64,000 nt of DNA, from the NCBI GenBank assembly GCA_965212085.1, contig OZ243042.1:1984001-2048000 (forward strand), written 5' to 3'. Of the stretch, positions 8,220-15,079 are shown piece after piece. The first letter of the stretch is position 1, and each line of letters opens with the position of its first letter. The notes under the pieces are model-generated. The model did no database searches. It was not told where the DNA came from and was given only the letters and a program-made list of their open reading frames with translations. This DNA is from JAHRAW01 sp965212085. GTDB lineage: Bacteria > Pseudomonadota > Gammaproteobacteria > Arenicellales > Poriferihabitantaceae. The translations under genes were made by a program, and so were the position numbers.

Positions 8220-8830
8220 ACGGGCCACCGGTTTTTTTGTGCCGCATAAATACTTTTGAGCAATTCCGACACGCCCTGAATCAACAGTAGCAGGGCGCCC
8301 ACCGGCAGCGCCGATTTGATGGGTCCGACGTAAGGCATCCACGCAGTGTCCATGCCGCGCTCGCCCCGGTAAACAGCAACCCAGGCGTAGTCAATGGAAG
8401 TCCACATAAACGCCAGCAGGCCGGGAAAATAAAACAGCAGGTAGAGCACCGTGTCCACTGTGCCCTGGGCGCGCGCCGACCAGTTGCGGTACAGGAAGTC
8501 GGCGCGGATGTGCACGCCGCGCGAAAGCGCGTAGCCCGCGCCCAGCATGAAAAACGCGCCGTACAACATGCGGCTGATGTCGTAGGCCCACATCGTCGGC
8601 GCGAGAAAATACTTGCGCGCGATGACCTCGTACACCATCGCCACGCACAACGGCACCAGCATCCAGCACACCGTGCGCCCGACCCACAAACTCATCGCGT
8701 CAATCCGGGAGATGGTCGCCGCCATCCACGGCGGCATGTCGTCCGGAAGTTTGCCGGGCTCGGCACTGCGCCGTTCGGCGATTAACTCGTCGGCGATTTC
8801 GAGGTTGGCGGGGTTTATTTCTTCGGGCAT
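8216..8830 (-). CDS. dctQ: TRAP transporter small permease (DctQ family)
   Basis: A 204-residue protein with a polar N-terminus of about 50 residues and four membrane segments; the motif YGAFFMLGAGYALSRGVHIRADFLY is typical of DctQ. It pairs with the large permease (4-base overlap) to form the integral-membrane part of the TRAP system. It lies 425 bases downstream of the dctP stop, beyond a terminator hairpin and a short AT-rich stretch, so it is probably made at a lower level than the binding protein. Confidence 0.9.
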   Translation of the reverse strand: MPEEINPANLEIADELIAERRSAEPGKLPDDMPPWMAATISRIDAMSLWVGRTVCWMLVPLCVAMVYEVIARKYFLAPTMWAYDISRMLYGAFFMLGAGYALSRGVHIRADFLYRNWSARAQGTVDTVLYLLFYFPGLLAFMWTSIDYAWVAVYRGERGMDTAWMPYVGPIKSALPVGALLLLIQGVSELLKSIYAAQKNRWPV

Positions 8831-9026
8831 GGTGTGCAGGTTAGCAAAAAAACAGGATAAAGTCGTTTGACAAATCGGGTTTTGTAGTATGATGTTGCAA
8901 TTCTACCGATGAGAAACACCATGAAAACCGGGCCTGGCATCCCCCTTGGAGCATAAAGCGCAAAGTTGCGTTGCCCGTTGATTTTACAAGAAAGTAGCCT
9001 GCATTGATACGTGCGGGTGGTTTTGT

Positions 9027-9221
9027 TCACACCAGCCATCTCCTTTTTCCTCGCTTTTTAAGTGTTTTGGCGAGTTCTTCTGCGGCTTTGCTTAGCTCGC
9101 TGGTTTCTCCGATAAGCAGTCCAATGATTTCCGCTTTTCGTCTTTGTGGAATAGTGCGAAAGTAATCTGTATTTACTTGATTAATAATCGCAGCTATCGC
9201 TGACTGTGAGAAAAAAATCAA
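9027..9221 (-). CDS. Small hypothetical ORF between dctP and dctQ
   Basis: A 64-residue frame with a mixed helical composition and a basic tail (LAKTLKKRGKRR). The surrounding stretch is lower in GC than the flanking TRAP genes. Its first codons overlap the T-run and stem of the terminator behind dctP, which argues against efficient expression from the operon transcript. No family recognised; it may be a gene remnant. The rest of the 8831-9255 gap shows a second overlapping short frame (8815-9039) with no convincing protein character. Confidence 0.3.
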   Translation of the reverse strand: MIFFSQSAIAAIINQVNTDYFRTIPQRRKAEIIGLLIGETSELSKAAEELAKTLKKRGKRRWLV

Positions 9222-9241
9222 CGGACCCGGAGGCCCGTTGA
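9211..9241 (-). terminator. Intrinsic terminator behind dctP
   Basis: Read on the minus strand, a stem with TCAACGG/CCGTTGA arms (7 bp plus 2 inner GC pairs, one mismatch) is followed directly by seven T residues. It starts 15 bases after the dctP stop. Partial termination here would leave the binding protein more abundant than the membrane subunits and the catabolic genes hpsNOP. Confidence 0.8.
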
Positions 9242-9255
9242 TTCAAGGATTGTTA

Positions 9256-10353
9256 TTATTGACTATCCGCAAACGCCTTACCGAGTTTGGCGTTGGAGGT
9301 TTGCGCGCCGGCCCAGAACGGGACGGCGATTTCTGCGAAGGCTTTTTGCGAGTCCCAGACTTTTTTGAAGAACGCGTTTTCGTTGGCGTTTTTCTCGAGG
9401 CTGGCTTTGGCCGCGTTCATGTACGCCGGGAAGTAGTCCGACGGCGTGTCGTGCAGGATGACGCCGTCATTTTCGACGAGGGATTTAAGCGCTTTGCCGT
9501 TTTCATAAATGCGGTAGCTCAGGGAGCGAATCAGCGAAGCGTCCGCCGCGACTTCCATCGCTTTTTGCTGGTGCGGGGTGAGTTTTTTCCAGACGTCGCC
9601 GTTGATGTACATATCAGCGTTCACCACCACCTGATGGAGGCCTTGCAGGTAGTAGTGCTTGAGTACTTTCTGGAAGCCGAACACGCTGTCGGGTTTGGGG
9701 CAGCACCACTCGGCGGCGTCAATGGTGCCTTTTTCCAGCGCCGGCAGGATGTCGCCGCCGCCCATGGCCACCGAGGCGACGCCGATGTCTTTATAGGTTT
9801 GACCCGGAATGCCCGGCGGTGTGCGGAAGCGGTATTTGCGGAAGTCGTCCATGCTGTGGATGGGCTCTTTGAACCAGCCCAACGCTTCCGGTCCGACCGG
9901 TTGCAGCATCAGGCCCTTGATGTTCAAGTCCATCTCGTCCCACAGTTCGTTGTACAGTTCACGACCGCCGCCGTTCATGTACCACGAAATGAAGGCGATG
10001 TTGTCAATGCCGACGCCGGCGCCGGCAACCGGCGAGCCGAACAGCATGGCGGCGGGATGGATGCCGGACCAGTAGTGCGTCCAGGCGAACCCGGCGTCCA
10101 CCAGGCCCTTGTCAACGGCCGGCAGGATGTCCTTGCCGCTGACCACCGCGCCGGCGGGCAGCACTTCGATCTGGACTTCGCCGTTGGTCAGCGCGGCTAC
10201 GTTGGCGGCAAAATCCTTGACCATCACGATTTCGTCCGCCTTGGTGGGCAGCACCGATTGCACGAGGATTTTGATTTCCGCAAAGGCCGCGCTGCTGACC
10301 AGCATGGACAGGCCGATGAACGCGCCTGTGAGTAGGTTGTAAGGTTTTAACAT
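9256..10353 (-). CDS. dctP: TRAP transporter periplasmic solute-binding protein (DctP family)
   Basis: A 365-residue extracytoplasmic receptor. The N-terminus is a Sec signal peptide (hydrophobic core LLTGAFIGLSMLVSS, likely cleaved after AFA). Motifs typical of the family include LPAGAVVSGKDILPAV, KYRFRTPPGIPGQTYKDIGV and the substrate-carboxylate/sulfonate-binding Arg region. It captures the ligand in the periplasm and hands it to DctQM. A good Shine-Dalgarno (AGGAG) precedes the ATG. It follows suyB after a 112-base gap with a small hairpin, and ends at a strong terminator. Confidence 0.92.
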   Translation of the reverse strand: MLKPYNLLTGAFIGLSMLVSSAAFAEIKILVQSVLPTKADEIVMVKDFAANVAALTNGEVQIEVLPAGAVVSGKDILPAVDKGLVDAGFAWTHYWSGIHPAAMLFGSPVAGAGVGIDNIAFISWYMNGGGRELYNELWDEMDLNIKGLMLQPVGPEALGWFKEPIHSMDDFRKYRFRTPPGIPGQTYKDIGVASVAMGGGDILPALEKGTIDAAEWCCPKPDSVFGFQKVLKHYYLQGLHQVVVNADMYINGDVWKKLTPHQQKAMEVAADASLIRSLSYRIYENGKALKSLVENDGVILHDTPSDYFPAYMNAAKASLEKNANENAFFKKVWDSQKAFAEIAVPFWAGAQTSNAKLGKAFADSQ

Positions 10354-10405
10354 CTTCAGTCTCCTGGGTTGGTGATACTCTTGAATAGAGTTGGTTTTAA
10401 CGAAA

Positions 10406-10422
10406 TGAAACGAAGGGTTTCA
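10406..10422 (-). other. Intercistronic hairpin between suyB and dctP
   Basis: TGAAAC and GTTTCA arms around a five-base loop form a small stem in the suyB-dctP gap. There is no full T-tract, so it is more likely an mRNA processing or stability element than a terminator. Confidence 0.4.
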
Positions 10423-10465
10423 TTGGCATAAAAAAGGTCGTAGTTGTCATGGTTGTCATGGTTGG

Positions 10466-11680
10466 TCACGCGCTGCGGTACAGTTTGGTGAGCACAAACT
10501 CCCGGTGCCCGAGCGCTTCGGCGGCGGTCAGGCGGCCGTTGCAGGTGCGGATTACCATGTCGAGCAGCGCGTCTCCGGCTTCGTCGAGGGACATTTCCCG
10601 CCGCAGGATCGCCGACACGTCAACGTCAACGTGCTCGCCCATGGTGCGCACGGTGCGCGGGTTGGCGGTGATTTTGATTACCGGCTCGGTGGGGTTGCCG
10701 ATGATGTTGCCCTGGCCGGTGGGGAAGCAGTGCACCACAAAACCGGCGGCGGCTTTGAGGGTTACGCATTCGGCGGCGGCTGATGAGGTGTCCATAAAAT
10801 ACAACCCGGCGCCTTTGGCCGGGGTTTCGGCGGGCTCCAGCACGTCTATGTAGCGGGCGTTTTTGCCGATTTTCTGCAGGTTGCCGAGGGCCTTCTCTTC
10901 AATGGTGGTCAGGCCGCCGGCGATGTTGCCCTTGGTGGGCTGGCTGTCGGACAGGTCGCTGGTCTTGTGGGGCTCGATGACTTCGTCCATGTACGCTTTC
11001 CAGGTGGCGTACCATTTGTCGCCCACTTCCTTGGTGGCGCCACGGGTGCGGCAGATGTGCTCCGCGCCGGTGATTTCCGAGGTCTCGCTGAAGCAGTTGG
11101 TGAGGCCCATGGCGTCGGTCTTGTCAACGAAGTTTCCCACCGTGGGGTTGGAGGCGATGCCCGAAGTGGTGTCGGATTCACCGCATTTATGGGACACCCA
11201 TATATCCGAGAACGGGCATTCTTCGCGCTGGTATTCCGAGGCGATGTGAACGTATTCCTTGGCCGCGCGGCTGGCCTCGGCGATGGTGTTGATGTCGCCG
11301 TGGCGTTCAATGGAAAAACCGCTCACCGGCTTGCCGGTCTTGGCGATGCCGTCAACGATCACCTGAGTCCATTCCGGCTCGATGCCGATGACCACCACCG
11401 CCGCCACGTTGGGGTTGGCGCCGGTGCCGATCAGGGTGCGGAAATGCAGTTCCAGGTCCTCGCCGAACTGCAGCCGGCCGTAGGCGTGGGGAATCGCCAT
11501 GGTGCCCTGGATGTTGTTGGCCACCGCCTCGCAGGCGGCGTTGGAAAGGTCGTCAAGGGGCAGGATCACCACGTGATTGCGTATCCCGACGCGGCCGTTT
11601 TCGCGCTTGAAGCCGAGGATGTTGGGGGTTCCAATGGTAGTCGGGGTAGCCGGGGTAGCCGGTGCGGTCATGGCGGTCAT
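10466..11680 (-). CDS. suyB: (R)-sulfolactate sulfo-lyase large subunit
   Basis: A 404-residue member of the altronate/galactarate dehydratase (UxaA/SuyB) family. SuyAB cleaves sulfolactate to pyruvate and sulfite. The N-terminal GFKRENGRVGIRNHVVILP, the PHAYGRLQFGEDLELHFRTLIGTGANPN stretch and CFPTGQGNIIGNP match my recollection of SuyB well and place it nearer SuyB than sugar-acid dehydratases. The small subunit gene ends seven bases upstream. The N-terminus carries a short Thr/Ala/Pro-rich extension encoded by a GGTAGCC-type repeat (11635-11682). With hpsNOP downstream the operon encodes a full DHPS-to-pyruvate route; the sulfite-handling enzyme is not in this window. Confidence 0.9.
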   Translation of the reverse strand: MTAMTAPATPATPTTIGTPNILGFKRENGRVGIRNHVVILPLDDLSNAACEAVANNIQGTMAIPHAYGRLQFGEDLELHFRTLIGTGANPNVAAVVVIGIEPEWTQVIVDGIAKTGKPVSGFSIERHGDINTIAEASRAAKEYVHIASEYQREECPFSDIWVSHKCGESDTTSGIASNPTVGNFVDKTDAMGLTNCFSETSEITGAEHICRTRGATKEVGDKWYATWKAYMDEVIEPHKTSDLSDSQPTKGNIAGGLTTIEEKALGNLQKIGKNARYIDVLEPAETPAKGAGLYFMDTSSAAAECVTLKAAAGFVVHCFPTGQGNIIGNPTEPVIKITANPRTVRTMGEHVDVDVSAILRREMSLDEAGDALLDMVIRTCNGRLTAAEALGHREFVLTKLYRSA

Positions 11681-11687
11681 TTCGGGA

Positions 11688-12053
11688 TTACCACTTCTTG
11701 GTTTTGGTGTTGTGGACGTGCAGGTGGCTACCGGCGGGGATGTCGCTGACCGCTTGGCCGATGACTTCGCCGTACTTGATCACGTCGTCGCCCGTGGCGA
11801 TGTCCCGCAGGGCCACTTTATGCCCCAGGGGAATGGGGTCCAGGGTTTTGATCTCGACGGTGCGGTCGGCCTCCATTGACCAGCCGGACAGAACCCGCCC
11901 CGCTTCCACGCCTTCCACCACCACCACCCCGGCGTCATCACGGTCATCGTGGAGCAGAAAATCCGGCGCGTTTGTTGGGCTGGAGCTGGCAGAACCGGCG
12001 GAACCGCCCGGATTTGCGGCACGATTCGCGGCCTCTTTGACGGCCTTGTTCAC
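11688..12053 (-). CDS. suyA: (R)-sulfolactate sulfo-lyase small subunit (SAF domain)
   Basis: A protein of about 121 residues, most of it a SAF-fold domain: FLLHDDRDDAGVVVVEGV, GWSMEADRTVEIK, IPLGHKVALRDI and the C-terminal HLHVHNTKTKKW. The frame is open to 12182, but the best start is GTG at 12053: it lies ten bases after a strong AGGGGAGG (12064-12071) and downstream of the promoter at 12105-12133. A linker of about 30 Ala/Asn/Ser-rich residues precedes the SAF domain and is unusual. First gene of the sulfonate operon. Confidence 0.88.
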   Translation of the reverse strand: MNKAVKEAANRAANPGGSAGSASSSPTNAPDFLLHDDRDDAGVVVVEGVEAGRVLSGWSMEADRTVEIKTLDPIPLGHKVALRDIATGDDVIKYGEVIGQAVSDIPAGSHLHVHNTKTKKW

Positions 12054-12063
12054 GGCTTTATTA

Positions 12064-12071
12064 CCTCCCCT
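12064..12071 (-). promoter_or_regulatory. Shine-Dalgarno that sets the GTG start of suyA
   Basis: AGGGGAGG on the minus strand, ten bases upstream of GTG 12053. No comparable site precedes the longer ATG at 12182, and that ATG lies upstream of the predicted transcription start. Confidence 0.8.
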
Positions 12072-12094
12072 TGATTGCTGAAATGATTGGTAAA

Positions 12095-12117
12095 ATTCTT
12101 GTATCTTATATAAGAAT
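12095..12117. promoter_or_regulatory. Inverted-repeat operator in the suyA/GntR intergenic region
   Basis: A 23-base imperfect palindrome (ATTCTT...AAGAAT arms; 9 of 11 pairs match) overlaps the suyA -10 element. A TTGGTAAA motif flanks it on each side as a direct repeat. Position and symmetry fit a GntR-family dimer repressing suyA until an inducer such as DHPS or sulfolactate binds. Confidence 0.65.
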
Positions 12118-12133
12118 TTGGTAAATCTAGCAA
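12105..12133 (-). promoter_or_regulatory. Sigma-70 promoter of the sulfonate operon
   Basis: On the minus strand TTGCTA (12128-12133), a 17-base spacer and TATAAG (12105-12110). The spacing is ideal and both boxes are close to consensus. The start of transcription falls near 12098, leaving a leader of about 45 bases that holds the suyA ribosome site. Confidence 0.7.
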
Positions 12134-12217
12134 CACCACGCGCCAATGTAAAGTGGCGCGGTGCTATTATTTTGCACACCATTGCCCGAACCGCCCCAAA
12201 TCAGCCCCCGACCAGCC

Positions 12218-12961
12218 ATGCCCAACCGCAAAAAACCCGCCAATATCGCCGATTTCCGGCCCCTCTACCTCCAGGTCAAGGCGCTGATTCTGGAGCGCAT
12301 GGCCAAAAACCAGTTCAAGCCGGGGGACCTGCTGCCCAGCGAACCCCGGCTGGCGGAGTTGTTCGGCGTCAGCCAGGGCACGGTCCGTAAAGCCCTAGAC
12401 GAACTCACCGCCCAGCACCTGCTGGTGCGCCAGCAGGGCAAAGGCACCTACGTGGCAACCCACACCGTAGACCGCGCACTGTTTCATTTTTTCCACATCG
12501 CCGACGACAACGGCCGGCGCACCCTGCCCGACAGCGCCGAGGTGTCCTTTTGCAAAAACCGCGCCAGCACCCTGGAACGCCGCAAGCTGCGCCTCGACCC
12601 CAACGAACAGGTAATCCGCATCGTCCGTGTGCGCACCCTCAACGGCGCCCCGGTTATTTTCGAACGGATTTCCCTGCCCGCCAACCGCTTCGGCGACCTC
12701 GAAAACCAACCGCCAGCGGACTTGCCCAACACGTTATACCGCTACTACGAAACCCGCTTCCACCTCGCGGTCATCAGCGCCATAGAACAACTAAAAGCAG
12801 TAGCCGCCGACGTCGAAGACGCCCGCCACCTGAAAGTAGAATTCGGCCACCCCCTCCTCGAAGTCGACCGGGTGGCTATCGGACATGACAACGTGTCGCT
12901 GGAGTGGCGTCTCAGCCGGTGTAATACGGCGCATCATCATTATTTGAATAATTTGGAATAA
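12218..12961 (+). CDS. GntR-family transcriptional regulator with UTRA domain, likely repressor of the DHPS operon
   Basis: A protein of about 247 residues of the HutC subfamily. The winged helix-turn-helix spans the first 80 residues (YLQVKALILERMAKNQFKPGDLLPSEPRLAELFGVSQGTVRKALDEL, then the wing VRQQGKGTYVA). A UTRA ligand-binding domain follows with the typical LNGAPVIFERISLP. It is divergent from suyA and separated by a region holding a promoter and a palindrome. A GntR gene (hpsR) is also linked to hps genes in other sulfonate degraders. The ATG at 12218 is preferred to 12161 because the HTH domain begins soon after it. Confidence 0.88.
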   Translation: MPNRKKPANIADFRPLYLQVKALILERMAKNQFKPGDLLPSEPRLAELFGVSQGTVRKALDELTAQHLLVRQQGKGTYVATHTVDRALFHFFHIADDNGRRTLPDSAEVSFCKNRASTLERRKLRLDPNEQVIRIVRVRTLNGAPVIFERISLPANRFGDLENQPPADLPNTLYRYYETRFHLAVISAIEQLKAVAADVEDARHLKVEFGHPLLEVDRVAIGHDNVSLEWRLSRCNTAHHHYLNNLE

Positions 12962-13098
12962 CGCACAGACCGGAGCAGCGTGTGCATGGCAATCAGCGCT
13001 TCCTTATCCGGTATAATTTTTTCCAATCAGTGAGGGTGATCCATATTCCGTCGGATTTTTTGTTTGAGGTTCAGTGTCGGCTTGGCGGGCGTTTTTGC

Positions 13099-14118
13099 CT
13101 AATTAAATGCTTCGATGAGTGATTGGAGGTTGTCGCCCAGGGCGTGCGAGAGGTAACCGCCTTCCTGCACGGCGACCGTGGGCAGGTCCAAATTCTTGAT
13201 CGCTTGACCGATACTGCCAAATCCTTTGGTGGTAATCGCCAATCCCCTGAGCGGATCTTCTTTGTAGGCGTCAAGCCCCAATGCAACGACTAACACATCG
13301 GCGCCGAATGCATTGATGTGCGCGGCTGCCGCCGATAATGCTTCGAGGTAGTCGTCATCGCTGGCGCCGCGCGGCAACGGTATATTAAGGTTTGTTCCCA
13401 GCCCTTTCGCCTCGCCGCGTTCGTGTGCATGGCCCCAGAAAAACGGATAAAACCGGATCGGATCGGCGTGAATCGAAACGGTCTGCACCTCACCGCTTCG
13501 GTAGAAAATCCCCTGTGTGCCATTGCCGTGATGCACATCGATATCCAGTATTGCCGGGCGCATCCCCGCTTTCGATAGATGGCGCGCGGCGATCGCGGCA
13601 TTGTTAAAAAAACAGAACCCACCCGCCATGTCGGCGAAGGCATGATGACCCGGCGGGCGGCACAGCGCATATGCGATGCGCTGCCCATTGATCAGCAAAT
13701 CGGCGGCGCTCAATGCGGTCTGTGCCGACCAGTAAGCGCTCTCCCAAGTGTCCTCGCCGATCGGGCAAGCGGTATCGGCCTGATGAAACCCGGCCTGACC
13801 AATCGCCGATTTCGGATAACTCGCGGTCCGCTTGTCCGGGTGAATGTTGGGTATCACTTCTTCAGCGGCGTTTGGGATGCGCTTCCAGCGCGGGTAGATA
13901 GCTTTTAGAAATGCGATGTACTCAGCCGAGTGCACGGCGGCAATCGGGCCCAGGCCATGATCATTCGGGGGTTCGAAAACGCACCCGGCCGCTTCAGCGC
14001 CTCGGCGCAATACATCAATGCGGGCGGGCACCTCCGGGTTGGGAAGCCGCGTGCCGTTGGCCATGAAATGTTTCGGATTGTGCTTCGACTGGCGCGGGTC
14101 TAATATCGCTTTAATCAC
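13099..14118 (-). CDS. Histone-deacetylase-fold acetylpolyamine amidohydrolase-like enzyme, copy 2
   Basis: A 339-residue HDAC-fold enzyme of the acetylpolyamine amidohydrolase (AphA) type, which deacetylates small acetylated amines. Active-site motifs: CRPPGHHAFADMAGGFCFFNN (catalytic His pair), ILDIDVHHGNGTQ (zinc ligands), VVALGLDAYKEDP (third ligand) and QEGGYLSHALG (transition-state Tyr). The length and N-terminal loop match AphA-like proteins better than AcuC. Last gene of the - strand operon that starts with an ABC importer at 19412, and third member of the second aminotransferase-BKACE-deacetylase trio. The 137-base gap to the GntR gene shows nothing I can name. Confidence 0.9.
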   Translation of the reverse strand: MIKAILDPRQSKHNPKHFMANGTRLPNPEVPARIDVLRRGAEAAGCVFEPPNDHGLGPIAAVHSAEYIAFLKAIYPRWKRIPNAAEEVIPNIHPDKRTASYPKSAIGQAGFHQADTACPIGEDTWESAYWSAQTALSAADLLINGQRIAYALCRPPGHHAFADMAGGFCFFNNAAIAARHLSKAGMRPAILDIDVHHGNGTQGIFYRSGEVQTVSIHADPIRFYPFFWGHAHERGEAKGLGTNLNIPLPRGASDDDYLEALSAAAAHINAFGADVLVVALGLDAYKEDPLRGLAITTKGFGSIGQAIKNLDLPTVAVQEGGYLSHALGDNLQSLIEAFN

Positions 14119-14149
14119 TCGTTTCTCGATCTATTAAATAAGCGGCCGG

Positions 14150-15076
14150 TCAAAACGCCGTCTGCGCCGCGCCCTTCAGGCCGAGCATCGTGCGCACCTC
14201 GTCGGGGGTTGCTATCTGCCGGCCAAGGCCTTCGACAATTTGCCTAATTTTTTTGACCTGTTCGCTATTGGATTTTGCCAATTTGCCTTTTTCGATAAAA
14301 ATATTGTCTTCGAGTCCGACGCGGGCATGCCCGCCGATTGCTGCCGATAGAGTGGTAAAAGGGATTTGATGGCGTCCTGTGGCGAGCACCGAAAACGCAT
14401 AGTCATTGCCGAACAATTTGTCGGTGATTCGTTTCATATGATGCAAGTTTTCGCTGTCGGCGCCAATGCCGCCGAGTACGCCGAAAACGAACTGAATAAA
14501 AAACGGCGCCATCACCAACCCGCGGTCGGCAAAGTGCCGAAGCATATAAATATGGCCTACATCATAGCATTCAAATTCAAATCGGCAACCGCGTTGTTCT
14601 CCCAGATCAAACAGTACGCGCGCGATATCACGAGGTGTGTTTTTGAAGACAAGGTCGTCTGAATTTTCGAGGAATGGGCGTTCCCAGCTGTGTTTCCATT
14701 CACTGATGCGGCTGGCCGCCGGGTAGAGCGCAAAATTCATCGAACCCATGTTCAGCGAACACATTTCAGGCTCGGCAGCCGTGGGCGCCGCCAGCCGTTC
14801 ATCGATGTTCATTAACGCGCTTCCCCCGGTCGAGATGTTAATCACCGCATCGCATTCTTGTTTGATGCGCGGCAAAAACGCCATGAAGTGACCGGGATCC
14901 GCCGACGGATAACCGTTCAGCGGGTCGCGCGCGTGAAGATGCAGAATTGCCGCGCCGGCGCGCGCCGCGGCAATCGACTCCGAGGCGATTTCATCCGCCG
15001 TAACAGGAAGATACGGCGTCATTGATGGCGTGTGAATTGAGCCGGTTATCGCGCAGGTGATGATGATTTTTTCCAT
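14150..15076 (-). CDS. BKACE family beta-keto acid cleavage enzyme (DUF849), copy 2
   Basis: A 308-residue Kce/BKACE protein: acetyl-CoA-dependent cleavage of a beta-keto acid to acetoacetate and an acyl-CoA. The HxH zinc pair is in ILHLHARDPLNG, with the family NISTGGSAL strand and late glutamate in HARVGLEDNIF. Unlike copy 1 it has no Asp-Thr insert. It lies four bases after the aminotransferase stop and 31 bases before the deacetylase gene. Together these imply a route in which a deacetylated amine is transaminated and the resulting keto acid enters a CoA thioester pool. Confidence 0.9.
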   Translation of the reverse strand: MEKIIITCAITGSIHTPSMTPYLPVTADEIASESIAAARAGAAILHLHARDPLNGYPSADPGHFMAFLPRIKQECDAVINISTGGSALMNIDERLAAPTAAEPEMCSLNMGSMNFALYPAASRISEWKHSWERPFLENSDDLVFKNTPRDIARVLFDLGEQRGCRFEFECYDVGHIYMLRHFADRGLVMAPFFIQFVFGVLGGIGADSENLHHMKRITDKLFGNDYAFSVLATGRHQIPFTTLSAAIGGHARVGLEDNIFIEKGKLAKSNSEQVKKIRQIVEGLGRQIATPDEVRTMLGLKGAAQTAF

Positions 15077-15079
15077 ATT

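Noticed and set aside
9238..10335. Long plus-strand ORF (365 codons) opposite dctP
   Set aside because: Exact antisense shadow of the DctP gene. It lacks any family motif, and dctP has a signal peptide, Shine-Dalgarno and terminator.
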